From NCBI GenBank assembly GCA_022709905.1, contig JAKLHY010000001.1:283812-347811 (forward strand): a DNA stretch of 64,000 bases. The letters are read 5' to 3'. The notes under the pieces were generated by a model. It did not search any database, was not told the DNA's origin, and saw only the letters and a list, made by a program, of their open reading frames with translations. This DNA is from Verrucomicrobiota bacterium (GTDB lineage Bacteria > Verrucomicrobiota > Verrucomicrobiia > Limisphaerales > UBA1319). Each line of letters starts with the position of its first letter. Position 1 is the stretch's first letter. The translations under genes were made by a program, and so were the position numbers. Below, piece after piece: positions 35,776 through 45,455 of this stretch.

Positions 35776-36318
35776 ATGACAAAGAGTGTCCTGGTGGTTG
35801 TCGAATCCGGCTTTGAAGAGATTGAACTTGTCACCCCGGTGGATCTGCTTAGGCGAGCAGGGGCGGCGGTGACCTTGGCCTCCCTCACCGGAAGCACGCT
35901 TGTGACGGGGCGATGCCAGATGACGCTTCAAGTCGAGATCGCTCCGGTTGAAATCGATGCGGCTCAGTATGACCTGCTGTTTTTGCCTGGAGGTCCGGGA
36001 GTCAAGCTTATGCGCGCGGATGGGCGTCCTGCCCGATGGGCGGCGGAGTTCGTCGCCTCAGGGAAGCCGATCGCCGCCCTATGCGCGGCCCCCTTGATTC
36101 TGCTCGATGCGGGGCTTCTGAGGGGCAGGAGGTTTACCGCGCATTTCTCGACCGAGTCTGATCTCCCTGGCGCCCAGCGCAATGAGGCGGTGGTTGAGGA
36201 CGGTTTGTTGATCACATCGCGCGGAGCCGGGACGGCCCTCGAATTTGGATTGGTCTTGGTGCGACGGTTGTTTGGAGAAGAAAAAGCGCAAGAAATCAGA
36301 CGAGCCATCATGGCCTGA
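35776..36318 (+). CDS. DJ-1/PfpI (YajL-like) family protein
   Basis: 180 residues from the ATG at 35776, where MTKSVLVVVESGFEEIE matches the family start; an upstream start at 35683 adds non-homologous residues. The nucleophile elbow is KPIAALCAAPLIL (Cys), with the conserved Glu in the VESGFEEIE loop. The HFSTESDLPGAQRNEAVVEDG and SRGAGTALEFGL blocks match YajL/DJ-1. These proteins act in protein/nucleotide deglycation or oxidative-stress protection in the cytoplasm. The gene is divergent from the ROK-like gene and ends 12 bases from the opposing hybrid kinase. Confidence 0.9.
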   Translation: MTKSVLVVVESGFEEIELVTPVDLLRRAGAAVTLASLTGSTLVTGRCQMTLQVEIAPVEIDAAQYDLLFLPGGPGVKLMRADGRPARWAAEFVASGKPIAALCAAPLILLDAGLLRGRRFTAHFSTESDLPGAQRNEAVVEDGLLITSRGAGTALEFGLVLVRRLFGEEKAQEIRRAIMA

Positions 36319-36330
36319 AGTTCATTCTCG

Positions 36331-39300
36331 TCAAGCGTTGGGCGACGGCGAACACAGCCTTGACACTTGCTGGATCAACTTGGCGACTTCATAGGGTTTT
36401 TGGATAAAACCGGCCAAGCCATAGCCTGCGAAACGTTCGTTGAGTTCGTGTTCGTCAAAACCGCTGGCCAATAGTACCCGAATTTCAGGCCGAATGCGGC
36501 GCAGTTCGGAATAAGCCCGCATACCGTCCATCTTGGGCATGGTGAGATCCAGGATGACGCAGGAGATCTCCCGGGACTTCTTTTGGAAAATGGCGATCGC
36601 CTCTTCACCATCGGCGGCGCAAAGCACTTGCAGTCCTTGGCGACTCAGGATCCGGGCCGCAAGCATGCGAACGGGTTCCTCGTCGTCGACGATCAGCACA
36701 GTGCCGGAAGCCTGTGCCGGTAGGGGGGAAGGCGAGGCCCCCGGCTGGTGGTTCGAGGATTCGGGACAGGCGGTTTCAGTGATATTCGCGGGAAACAAGA
36801 CCTGGATGGTTGTGCCGCGTCCGACCACGCTAGAGACCAGGATGCAACCTTTATGGCCTCGGACGGCGCCGAGAACCGCCGACAAACCCAGGCCCCGTCC
36901 GGTGAACTTAGTGGTAAAGAATGGATCAAAGAGCCGTTGTTGCACCGATTCGTCCATGCCGCAACCCGTGTCTGAGACCTCAAGAAAAACATAATGGCCC
37001 GGAGCCGCCTTTTCCGTCAGCCGGCTTTTGGCCAGAAAGGCCTCATCGCAATCCCGCACGCCTGTGGCGAGGGTGATCGATCCGATCTGGTCGCCGATGG
37101 CCTCGGACGCGTTGGTGATGAGGTTCATCACAATCTGCTGCACCTGAGCGGCATCAGCGTGAATGCGCGGCAACGATCGATTCACTTGCAGGTGCAGAGT
37201 CGCATTCTTGGAGATGGAAACCTTGAGCAGTTGCGCCATTTCTTCCACCAATTCGGTCAGGTCCAGATCGCGAATGTTGAACTTGCCCCGGCCGGAGTAG
37301 GCGAGCATTTGCCGGGTCAGATCGGCGGCCCGGCGGGTTGCCTGCGACGCTTCGCTGAGACTCAAACGGGCCGGGGACAGCTCCGAGGTGTCCATCAGGG
37401 CGACTTCAATATTTCCAAGGATCGCGGTGAGCAGGTTGTTGAAATCGTGGGCGATGCCGCCGGCCAGCACTCCCAGACTCTCGAGTTTCTGAGCGTGCAG
37501 TAACCTGCGGTCCATCTCCAGGCGTTGTTCCTCCGCCTTCTTGCGTTCGGTCAAGTCGATGGCCAAGCAGAACAACTGGGCAGGGCTCGCGGCGGCACGG
37601 AGCACAACATAACTCGTGAACACCGGCACCTGGGAGCCATTTTTCCGTCGAAGCAACCATTCGACCGGCGGATGGGATTCCCCGGTTTCGGCCATGGAGC
37701 GGATGACAGACAACACCGCGTTGCGGGTTTCATTCGGGACAACCAAGTCCAGCAGGTTTTTGTCCAGGGCCTCTTCTGCGGTGTAACCGTACAAGGTTGT
37801 GCTGGCTTGATTCCAGTAGGTCACGAGTCCCTCCGGACCGAATCCCTGCACTGCCACATTCGGCGTGCTTTCCAGCAGCTTGCGGAACCGGGCCTCGCTG
37901 ACTTCAAGCGCTTCGGCGGCTCGCTGGCGATCGGCAATGAATCGCGCCTGCTGTGCATTCTGGAATGCCTTGAGGGATAATTCGTTAGCGAAGCAAAACA
38001 GAGCCTGAGCGACCTTGATAAATTGCTCGCGCGACATGACCGGCACCTCCGCAAGCGCCTGCTGGAACTGCTCACGATCTGCGCCAATTTCGTCCGCATA
38101 CTTAAGCATTTGGATGTCGTCTTGGGCCTCATTACGCACCTGTCCAATCAGCCAGTTAGCCACATGTTTACCTCCCACCGAAATGCTGGCTCCCGCATCC
38201 CAGAGCCCGCCGCTCAGACAGGTTTGGACAACCGGCCCGGATGGATTGTAGCTTCCCAACACGGCGTCGGACTTATAGCAGTTGGCCAATCCCTTCGGAG
38301 TTTTTCGGATGACCTCATTGCAGAGGCGGCAGAAATTGCTTGGCCTCGTGATCGGGGTTCCATCGGGATGCGTAATAATGGAGGCCACGCCCGTCGCATT
38401 GGCGAAGGCATCCTGGATGCGTTGGATGTCCTGGATATTGAAAAGATCAGAAAACTGGAAGGAAGATGGATCGTCCAAAGGCTGGGTCAGAGCGAGCACT
38501 CGCATCCGCAAAGATTCCTCCACCAGTTTGCGTTCCGTTACATCCCGGAAAACGCTGAGGATTGCCGGTTGGTCGCCGTCGGGATTGAGGAGGGAATTTG
38601 TGACCGCAAACCAGACTTCCTTGCCATTCCATAGTCTAAGCTTACGTTCGACGTAACGATCCAGGGTTTTGTTTGCGTAACGATTCAGATACTGCTCCAA
38701 GGCGTGCTTTCCCTGCTCCGCTTCGTAGATGGTGGCGAGACTCTGTCCCTCAAGTTCCTCCCGGGATTTGCCCGTCAGCTCACAGAACGCCTGGTTGACC
38801 CGCAGCATGATCCCCCGGTGATCCAGCAACCGCAAACCGTCGATCGAGCTTTCCCAAACCAGCCGGAACTGGGCTTCCGATTGTCGCAAGGATCGTTCCT
38901 GCTGCCGGTGACTCGACACATCCTGGAACACCAGAACAGCTCCTGTGACGGCGCCCTCGTCGTCCAGAATGGGCGCGGCGCCGTCATCGATGGGCGTCTC
39001 GTGTCCTTCGCGGTCAATCAAGATCGTGTGGCTCGGGAGGCTGACCACCGCTTTCTCGCGCAAAGCCCGCGCGATCGCGTCTTCCACCGGCTGGCGGTTC
39101 GATTCGCTGATGATCCTGAAGATTTCGCCCAACGGGCGTCCCTGGGCTTGAGCGATTGACCAGCCTGTGAGGGTTTCCGCCACCCGATTCATGAAAGTCA
39201 CCCGTCCCTCGGGATCGGTCGCAATTACCCCGTCCCCAATGCTTCTCAAGGTGGTGGCATACCGGCGCTCGCTTTGCCGCAGGCGTTCCTCGGCCTGGTG

Positions 39301-39666
39301 CTTGTAGAGCGCCATCTCGATGACGGACTTGATTTCACGGTCTTCAAAGGGCTTGACAATATAGCCGAACGGTTCCGTGACCTTGGCTCGCTGCAGCGTC
39401 GTGTCCTCCGCGTATGCCGTCAGGTAGACCACGGGCAGACGCCAGCGCTGGCGCACCTGATCGGCCACCGCAATCCCGTCCAGGGCTCCTTTGAGCCGGA
39501 TGTCCATCAACACCAGATCGGGTCGGTGGTTCTCGAGCTCAGCCAGGACATCCTCTCCCCGGCTGAAGACCCCGCTGATTTCATACCCTAATAACGTGAG
39601 CCGGTCCCTGATATCGAGGGATACAATGACTTCGTCTTCGACCACCAAAATGCGGGCGGGCTTCAT
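36331..39666 (-). CDS. Hybrid sensor histidine kinase: REC-PAS-PAS-PocR-PAS-HisKA-HATPase-REC
   Basis: 1111 residues, no membrane segment. An N-terminal receiver domain (phospho-acceptor D55 in LVLMDIRLKG, K in IVKPFED) is followed by two PAS domains. Then comes a PocR-type sensor (about residues 405-575) with clustered cysteines (NFCRLCNEV, KGLANCYKSD, VVQTCLSGGLWD), and a third PAS. The kinase core has the H-box LGVLAGGIAHDFNNLLTAIL, N/G boxes ending FFTTKFTGRGLGLSAVLG. A C-terminal receiver is VLIVDDEEPVR...VILDLTMPKMDG. PocR domains sense small molecules such as 1,2-propanediol in known cases. Eight bases separate it from the second kinase upstream. Confidence 0.92.
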   Translation of the reverse strand: MKPARILVVEDEVIVSLDIRDRLTLLGYEISGVFSRGEDVLAELENHRPDLVLMDIRLKGALDGIAVADQVRQRWRLPVVYLTAYAEDTTLQRAKVTEPFGYIVKPFEDREIKSVIEMALYKHQAEERLRQSERRYATTLRSIGDGVIATDPEGRVTFMNRVAETLTGWSIAQAQGRPLGEIFRIISESNRQPVEDAIARALREKAVVSLPSHTILIDREGHETPIDDGAAPILDDEGAVTGAVLVFQDVSSHRQQERSLRQSEAQFRLVWESSIDGLRLLDHRGIMLRVNQAFCELTGKSREELEGQSLATIYEAEQGKHALEQYLNRYANKTLDRYVERKLRLWNGKEVWFAVTNSLLNPDGDQPAILSVFRDVTERKLVEESLRMRVLALTQPLDDPSSFQFSDLFNIQDIQRIQDAFANATGVASIITHPDGTPITRPSNFCRLCNEVIRKTPKGLANCYKSDAVLGSYNPSGPVVQTCLSGGLWDAGASISVGGKHVANWLIGQVRNEAQDDIQMLKYADEIGADREQFQQALAEVPVMSREQFIKVAQALFCFANELSLKAFQNAQQARFIADRQRAAEALEVSEARFRKLLESTPNVAVQGFGPEGLVTYWNQASTTLYGYTAEEALDKNLLDLVVPNETRNAVLSVIRSMAETGESHPPVEWLLRRKNGSQVPVFTSYVVLRAAASPAQLFCLAIDLTERKKAEEQRLEMDRRLLHAQKLESLGVLAGGIAHDFNNLLTAILGNIEVALMDTSELSPARLSLSEASQATRRAADLTRQMLAYSGRGKFNIRDLDLTELVEEMAQLLKVSISKNATLHLQVNRSLPRIHADAAQVQQIVMNLITNASEAIGDQIGSITLATGVRDCDEAFLAKSRLTEKAAPGHYVFLEVSDTGCGMDESVQQRLFDPFFTTKFTGRGLGLSAVLGAVRGHKGCILVSSVVGRGTTIQVLFPANITETACPESSNHQPGASPSPLPAQASGTVLIVDDEEPVRMLAARILSRQGLQVLCAADGEEAIAIFQKKSREISCVILDLTMPKMDGMRAYSELRRIRPEIRVLLASGFDEHELNERFAGYGLAGFIQKPYEVAKLIQQVSRLCSPSPNA

Positions 39667-39674
39667 AAAGTTTT

Positions 39675-41654
39675 CTAGGATTCGGATGGGCGCTGGGGAA
39701 ACACAATTTGGAACATCGTTCCTCCGTCGTTGCTCACGGTCATTTTTCCGTCCAGCTGGTCGACCAGGCTGCGGACCAGCCGCAAGCCCAGGGTGTCGGT
39801 CGTTGACAGACCGAGGTCGGAAGGAAGCCCCCTGCCATTGTCCTCGACTTGCAGCAGGTATTGTTGCTCATTCGGGGCTTGTAATTGAACGGCAATCATG
39901 CCGCCCGGCCGGTTCGGGAAGGCGTGCTTCAGGGCGTTCGAAACCAACTCATGGATGATCAAACCGACCGGAATCGCCCGATCCAAGTCCAGGTCAATGT
40001 CGACGATCTGCTGTCGCAGGATAATATTGCGCATATCGGAGGCATAAGACCGGGCGATCTGGGCGCACAAAACGTCGACATAACGAGAAAAGTTGATGCG
40101 GGCCAGGTTATCCGAGGCATATAGGGTTTCGTGAAGCAGCGCCATCGCCCGGATTCGGCTCTGGATATCGGTCAGGAACTCCGCAATCCCTGGATGATCA
40201 AGCCGGCGGCATCCCAGATTGAGCAGGCTGCTGACAATCTGGAGGTTGTTCTTAACGCGATGATGCACTTCCTTCAGCAAGGCCTCCTTTTCCTCGAGCG
40301 AGGATCGGAGGGCTTGCTCGGCCCGCTTGCGCTCGGTGATATCCAAGGCCGTGAATGTGACCCCCTGAGAGAGGTCTTCCGGTACCATGGGAGTGGAGCT
40401 GAGCAGCACGTCCAGGACGTGCCCGTCCTTGTGCCGCCAATGAGTCTCGACCGTGCCGGTTCCGAATCGCCGGATCTGCTCGTATTTCTCCCGCCCGACA
40501 TATTCGAACTCCTCGTCGGTGGGATAAAGCAGCCGCGCGCTTTGACCGTTCAGCTCGGTGGGGGCATAGCCGGTCATTTCGCTCAACCGTTCGTTGCACC
40601 ACCCCACGACACGCTGTTTGACCACGCCAATGCCGACAGGGGCCGAACGGAAAATGCTTTGGAGCATGGCTTGGCTTTCCCGCAATTTCTCTTCTGTTCG
40701 ACGACGCTCCGTAATGTCGAAGACGACCCCCTCGATGGCTGTCGCCCGGCCCGTCATGTCGCGATCCAGGACGTTATACTGATAGAGCCATCGAGTTTCT
40801 CCTGATGCCAGCAGGATTTGAAATTCGCAGGTCGGGGGCGCCTTGCCTTCCATCAGTTCTTTCCGGGCTTCCTGGAAGAATTGCAGGGACTGAGGGTGGA
40901 TCGAATTTTCGATTAAGCCGGGATTTTTATAGAAAGCTTCAGGCGGATAGCCCGTAATTTTGGTGCAGGAGGGGCTGATGGACTCATACTGGCCCTGGGG
41001 AATTGACATCCGGAAGATGTAAAAAGGTGTGCTTTCCGAGAGACGTTGAAATCTCTCCTCGGCTTGGTGCAAGGCATCGAACAACTGGGAGCGGGCTTCC
41101 TGATCGGAAAGAATTTTGCCCATGAGTACGGTCGCCAGCGGATAGGTCAGCATGACCGGCCATCCTATGCGTCCCAGCACCTCCATCCTCATGCCGGGAG
41201 GCAGCGCCAGGGTCATCAGGAGCATGGCCAGGTGGACCCAGATTCCGAAGGCCAGCAGTTGCATTGCCGACATCTCATGGCCCGAGCGCTGACGTCGCCA
41301 ATGGTAGCCGGCGCCGATCAGGGCGGACGACAAGATCACCAGCACACCCATGTAAACCCCCGGGCCTCCTTGAAGAATCCGGCAGAGGATCGTCATCGTG
41401 CTGGCGACAGCGGCAGCCCATGGCCCGAAAAACAAGCCGCTCAAACTGATCGTGACCGAGCGGCCGTCGAAGATCAAACCCGGGCTATAAACAAACGGAC
41501 GCAGCATGCCGATGACCGCCGCGCTCCCGAACAGGAATCCCTGGAGCAATGAGCCGGGAAGCGTCCGGCGTTTCCATCGGAAATCGATGAATCCCGAGAT
41601 CACGCTAAAAGCGATGAGCAGTGTCAGGTTATATATGAGATCAATGACGATCAT
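39675..41654 (-). CDS. Membrane sensor kinase: LytS-like 5TM, two PAS, HisKA_2/HATPase
   Basis: 659 residues. The first 180 or so hold five to six hydrophobic segments with the 5TM-5TMR_LYT pattern (GSAAVIGMLRPFVYSPGLIFDGRSVTISLSGLFFGPWAA region). Two PAS domains follow (about 205-315 and 330-445), then a HisKA_2 motif KEVHHRVKNNLQIVSSLL with the phospho-accepting His, and an HATPase ending in NGRGLP...LGLRLVRSLVDQL. Co-directional with the REC-initiated hybrid kinase eight bases downstream, which could be its phosphotransfer partner. No DNA-binding response regulator is nearby. Confidence 0.9.
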   Translation of the reverse strand: MIVIDLIYNLTLLIAFSVISGFIDFRWKRRTLPGSLLQGFLFGSAAVIGMLRPFVYSPGLIFDGRSVTISLSGLFFGPWAAAVASTMTILCRILQGGPGVYMGVLVILSSALIGAGYHWRRQRSGHEMSAMQLLAFGIWVHLAMLLMTLALPPGMRMEVLGRIGWPVMLTYPLATVLMGKILSDQEARSQLFDALHQAEERFQRLSESTPFYIFRMSIPQGQYESISPSCTKITGYPPEAFYKNPGLIENSIHPQSLQFFQEARKELMEGKAPPTCEFQILLASGETRWLYQYNVLDRDMTGRATAIEGVVFDITERRRTEEKLRESQAMLQSIFRSAPVGIGVVKQRVVGWCNERLSEMTGYAPTELNGQSARLLYPTDEEFEYVGREKYEQIRRFGTGTVETHWRHKDGHVLDVLLSSTPMVPEDLSQGVTFTALDITERKRAEQALRSSLEEKEALLKEVHHRVKNNLQIVSSLLNLGCRRLDHPGIAEFLTDIQSRIRAMALLHETLYASDNLARINFSRYVDVLCAQIARSYASDMRNIILRQQIVDIDLDLDRAIPVGLIIHELVSNALKHAFPNRPGGMIAVQLQAPNEQQYLLQVEDNGRGLPSDLGLSTTDTLGLRLVRSLVDQLDGKMTVSNDGGTMFQIVFPQRPSES

Positions 41655-41771
41655 GGGCGTATCCTTCCATCCTGCCTGTTTGGCGGGCGGGCTGGAAGCT
41701 CGGGACGTTCCAGCGATCCATCAGACCTTCGGATCCACGGGCGGCTGTTATAGCCGATGACTCTGCGGATT

Positions 41772-42335
41772 TCAATCAGGTTTCAGACCGGCTTGAGAAC
41801 GATAATGTTCTTGACGTCTCAGGACGGATTCCACGTAAAGCTTGGTTTTGGGGAACCCGATCTGCGCGATGAACCGGGCGCTGTTGGTGGCCGCGGCGCC
41901 ACTGTTCCACCGCAACGAGTTGCTCCGGCCGGCGTTATAGTCGGCCAGGGCATACGGGACCGGGTTGTCCACACCGCGATACCGCGACATCAGCTTCCAC
42001 AAATACCAGGTGCCAGCCAAAATGTTGCTCTGAGGATGCTGGAGATGTTCGAAACTGAAGTTCCGGATTCGCTCGGATTGCGCCCATTCCTGGGCTGCCG
42101 CCGGGCGGATCTGCATCAAGCCCAGTTCACCCGAGGATCCCCGGACGTTCGATTCAAAGCTGCTTTCGCGCCAGATGACCGCCTTAATCAGAGCCGCTTC
42201 GATGCCGTATCGTCGGGCTGCCACGATGATTTCACGGTCATAACGATGTTCCCGGCGCCCCCGCCACCACCACCAACCAGTGATTCCATCCATGGACAGC
42301 AAGACCACCAGTATCCAAAACCACATCCGCTTCAC
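41772..42335 (-). CDS. Lytic transglycosylase (SLT domain)
   Basis: 187 residues. A single N-terminal hydrophobic segment (MWFWILVVLLSMDGITGW) anchors or exports the protein. The SLT catalytic domain has the usual motifs: KAVIWRESSFES with the catalytic Glu, GELGLMQIRP, AGTWYLWKLM and ALADYNAGRSN. It cleaves peptidoglycan between MurNAc and GlcNAc with anhydro product. It is divergent from priA, with about 110 bases between them for both promoters. Confidence 0.92.
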   Translation of the reverse strand: MKRMWFWILVVLLSMDGITGWWWWRGRREHRYDREIIVAARRYGIEAALIKAVIWRESSFESNVRGSSGELGLMQIRPAAAQEWAQSERIRNFSFEHLQHPQSNILAGTWYLWKLMSRYRGVDNPVPYALADYNAGRSNSLRWNSGAAATNSARFIAQIGFPKTKLYVESVLRRQEHYRSQAGLKPD

Positions 42336-42445
42336 CGGTCTATCCTATTGATCGGGGACCTCCGCGTCGAGACTGTCGGCATTGAATTCGGTGGAAAACA
42401 CCGCTCGACATTTCTCCATCCGGCAGCCACATTGCGGCGCGGATC

Positions 42446-44689
42446 ATGATTGCGCGAGTTACCCTGGAAGTTGCGATTCGCAAGGAATTCGACTATCTCG
42501 TCCCTCCGGAGTTGGCGGAACAGGTCGAGGTGGGCACCCGTGTGAAGGTCCCGTTTGGCGCCCGACAGGTCTTCGGGTGTGTCACCGCCCTCCCGGAATC
42601 CTCCCCCCATGCGAAACTCCGTTCTCTCACGGCGGTCATAAGTCGTCCTTCTCTCATTACCCCCCGGGTTTTGGATCTGGCTCGTTGGATTGCGGACTAT
42701 TATTGTTGTCCGACCGAGTCGGCCCTGAGGAGTGTTCTTCCGGAGGTTGTGCGCCAGGAAAAGGAAGCCTGGCGTTACCAGCGAATGGCCCGACGGCCCG
42801 CAAATCCCGATACCCCAGCCCGGCTGACTCAACGTCAGCAGGAAATTCTTCAACTGCTGGAACCCGGCGCCGAGATGCCTGTGTCACGGCTCCTGGAAAA
42901 GGCTCGCACCACGTTGTCCACTCTTAAGCGCCTGGAGTCACTCGGTTGTTTGATCCTGAGCCAGTCGATCACAGAACGCGATCCTTACGCTCACGAGACC
43001 ATCCTGCCGACCGAACCTCTCTGCTTAAACCCGGAGCAATCCGCCGCGCTGGACCGGATCATTCGGGCGATGGATGGCCAGCGGGCTCACGCGGGCGGCG
43101 GACGGCCGGAAGCTCAGCCATTCCTTCTCCATGGCGTCACGGGGAGCGGCAAGACGGAAATCTATCTTCAAGCGATCGCTCATGCCCTGAAAAACGGCCA
43201 GGGAGCAATTGTTTTGGTGCCCGAGATTTCCCTCACCCCGCAAACCGTGGAGCGTTTCAAGGCGCGTTTTTGCGCCGGACCTTTGCGCACCTTGGTCGCG
43301 GTTCTTCACAGCCATCTTTCGGCCGGGGAACGCCACGATGAATGGCATAAGATCCGCCAGGGACGGTCCCGCATCGTCATCGGGGCGCGTTCAGCCATTT
43401 TTGCGCCGGTGGAACCTCTCGGGCTCATCGTGGTCGATGAAGAACACGAGCACTCCTACAAACAGGAGGAAGCCCCTCGATACCATGCCCGCGACGTCGC
43501 CGTCGTCCGGGGTTGGCGGGAGAAAGCCGTGGTGGTTCTGGGCTCCGCCACCCCGTCTCTGGAAAGCTATTTCAACGCCCGTCGCGGCAAGTACTGTCTG
43601 CTGGAGTTGCCGACTCGCGTGGACGATCAGAAACTGCCGCTTGTCCGAGTCATCGACATGCGATCCGAAGGCCGCCACGACAAAGGCCCGCCGGTTTTTT
43701 CCAGGCGCCTTCGGGAAGCCATCGCCCAACGGTTGGAACGTAAAGAACAGGTCATGCTGTTTCTCAATCGCCGCGGCTATGCTTCCTCCCTCCAATGTCC
43801 CAAATGCGGTTACGTCGCCGGTTGCCCCCAATGCAGCCTTGCGCTCACCTATCATCGTCGGGATCAGGTTCTCCGATGTCACCTCTGCGGACACCAGGCC
43901 CCCGCGCCCGTTGTCTGTCCTTCGGAAACCTGTCGCAATCCGGCCATCCGCTACGCCGGCCTGGGAACTGAAAAAGTCGAGGATATCCTCGGCCAGATCT
44001 TTCCCCGGGCGGTCATTAGCCGCATGGACTCGGATGTCATGAAACGGAAAGAGGATTATCGCCGGGTCCTGGGTGATTTCCGAACCGGAAAGATTGATAT
44101 CCTGGTCGGCACCCAGATGATCGCCAAGGGATTGCATTTTCCCAACGTGACCCTTGTGGGCATCATTTACGCGGACCTGGGTTTGCATGTGCCCGACTTT
44201 CGAGCCGGGGAACGCACCTTTCAACTGTTGACCCAAGTGGCGGGTCGCGCCGGCCGGGGTGACGTGGAAGGCGAAGTGATCGTCCAAACCCTGACTCCGT
44301 ATCATCCCGCCATCCAGTTTGCCAGACGCCATGACTACGCCGGATTCTACGAGCAGGAGATCGAGTTTCGGGAGCAGTTGCAGTATCCTCCGGCCAGTCA
44401 TGCGGCCCTGCTGACACTGCGGGGGCGGAATGAGGATAAGGTGCGGTTCACCGCGGACCACCTGCGCCGGTGTCTCGACGCGTTGATCCCTCATTTCAAA
44501 GGCCTGATCCTGGCTGGACCGGCTCCCGCCCCCCTGCTGCGCGCCGAGTCCTATTACCGGTATCAGATCATGCTGCGCACCCGGCAAATGAGCCGCCTCA
44601 GCCGCGCCTTGGCCGAATTGGTCGCCAGCCAAAAACTGCCTGAGGACACTTTTCTGGCTGTGGATATTGATCCGATGAGCCTGCTTTGA
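42446..44689 (+). CDS. priA: Primosomal protein N' (replication restart helicase PriA)
   Basis: 747 residues, full length. The N-terminal 3' DNA-binding domain (ARVTLEVAIRKEFDYLVPPE, GTRVKVPFGARQVFGCV) is followed by a winged-helix part and the superfamily 2 helicase: HGVTGSGKTEIYLQAI (Walker A), VPEISLTPQTVERF, VVDEEHEHSYKQEEAPRYHA (DEEH), and GSATPSLESY. The zinc-binding region CPKCGYVAGCPQC...RCHLCGH...CPSETC has all cysteines. The C-terminal helicase motifs GTQMIAKGLHFPNVTLVGII and QVAGRAGRG are intact. PriA reloads the replisome at stalled forks. Confidence 0.97.
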   Translation: MIARVTLEVAIRKEFDYLVPPELAEQVEVGTRVKVPFGARQVFGCVTALPESSPHAKLRSLTAVISRPSLITPRVLDLARWIADYYCCPTESALRSVLPEVVRQEKEAWRYQRMARRPANPDTPARLTQRQQEILQLLEPGAEMPVSRLLEKARTTLSTLKRLESLGCLILSQSITERDPYAHETILPTEPLCLNPEQSAALDRIIRAMDGQRAHAGGGRPEAQPFLLHGVTGSGKTEIYLQAIAHALKNGQGAIVLVPEISLTPQTVERFKARFCAGPLRTLVAVLHSHLSAGERHDEWHKIRQGRSRIVIGARSAIFAPVEPLGLIVVDEEHEHSYKQEEAPRYHARDVAVVRGWREKAVVVLGSATPSLESYFNARRGKYCLLELPTRVDDQKLPLVRVIDMRSEGRHDKGPPVFSRRLREAIAQRLERKEQVMLFLNRRGYASSLQCPKCGYVAGCPQCSLALTYHRRDQVLRCHLCGHQAPAPVVCPSETCRNPAIRYAGLGTEKVEDILGQIFPRAVISRMDSDVMKRKEDYRRVLGDFRTGKIDILVGTQMIAKGLHFPNVTLVGIIYADLGLHVPDFRAGERTFQLLTQVAGRAGRGDVEGEVIVQTLTPYHPAIQFARRHDYAGFYEQEIEFREQLQYPPASHAALLTLRGRNEDKVRFTADHLRRCLDALIPHFKGLILAGPAPAPLLRAESYYRYQIMLRTRQMSRLSRALAELVASQKLPEDTFLAVDIDPMSLL

Positions 44690-44704
44690 GCCACTTCAAT
44701 CCAG

Positions 44705-44750
44705 AGGCCCGGGTTCATTCGTGTCGATTGGCGTTCACGGTTGGATTTTC
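44705..44750 (-). repeat. Member of the interspersed AACCG(T/C)GAA-type repeat family
   Basis: On the minus strand it reads AACCGTGAACGCCAATCGAC followed by ACGAATGAACCC. The same core (AACCGYGAATTRACGCCAAT) occurs at 27341-27395 and, in the opposite orientation, in the tandem pair at 62793-62923. It lies between priA and the lipoprotein gene. Confidence 0.5.
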
Positions 44751-44827
44751 TTGCGGGTATCTTACGCGCGGATTTGGCCTCATTGAATTGTGGTTGTTTG
44801 AAAATCCTCATCACGTTAAGGTGCCGC

Positions 44828-45367
44828 ATGCGCATTATGAACTCTCTTGACCTGATTTGCAGGATGGGTCTGATCGCCGCACTGGGGGGGATGGCCCTGG
44901 CGGGATGCGGGCAAAAGACCGACGAAGCCATCGCCGAAAAGGCCGCCGAGAAGGCGATCGCTAAACAAACGGGGGGACCCGCCGATGTCGATCTTAAGGA
45001 GGACGGAGTCCGGATCAAAACCAAGGATGGCGAAATGAACTTCTCGTCGGGCGGCAATCTCCAGGTGCCCGCCAAGTTTCCCTCGGACGTGCTCGTCTAT
45101 CCGGGAGCCAAACTGCAGACCGCGATCGAAATCCCCGAAGGCTTCTCGCTTCGTCTGACCACCAAAGATCCTGTGGCCAAGGTGGTGGAAACTTACCTCA
45201 AGGAATTGCCCGCTCAGCAGTGGTCAAAGGAGATGTCGATGGACATGGGATCGAATTCCATGCTCGCCTTCAAGAAGGAGAACCGGACAGTGAATGTTGT
45301 GGTGTCCTCCGAGGACAATGAGACCTCAGTTTCCCTCACCGTGGTGACCGAGAAGAAGAGCGAGTAA
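44828..45367 (+). CDS. Predicted outer- or inner-membrane lipoprotein of unknown function
   Basis: 179 residues from the ATG at 44828, chosen for the AAGGTG four bases upstream. A signal peptide ends in the lipobox MALAGC near residue 25. A charged segment (DEAIAEKAAEKAIAKQTGG) follows, and then a compact alpha/beta domain (LVYPGAKLQTAIEIPEGFSL, VVETYLKELPAQQWSKEM) that resembles the folds of small verrucomicrobial/proteobacterial hypothetical lipoproteins. The function is unknown. Confidence 0.8.
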   Translation: MRIMNSLDLICRMGLIAALGGMALAGCGQKTDEAIAEKAAEKAIAKQTGGPADVDLKEDGVRIKTKDGEMNFSSGGNLQVPAKFPSDVLVYPGAKLQTAIEIPEGFSLRLTTKDPVAKVVETYLKELPAQQWSKEMSMDMGSNSMLAFKKENRTVNVVVSSEDNETSVSLTVVTEKKSE

Positions 45368-45455
45368 TTCCGTTCAGTTCACGGGGATGCCCCTTCGCCG
45401 CAAGACGCTCAACTCGCAAGCGTATTGCCGAACGAGAGGCCGTCTTCCGATGGAT

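Noticed and set aside
43391..44632. 413-codon minus-strand frame opposite priA
   Set aside because: priA is full length with every helicase and zinc motif; the antisense frame is a shadow.
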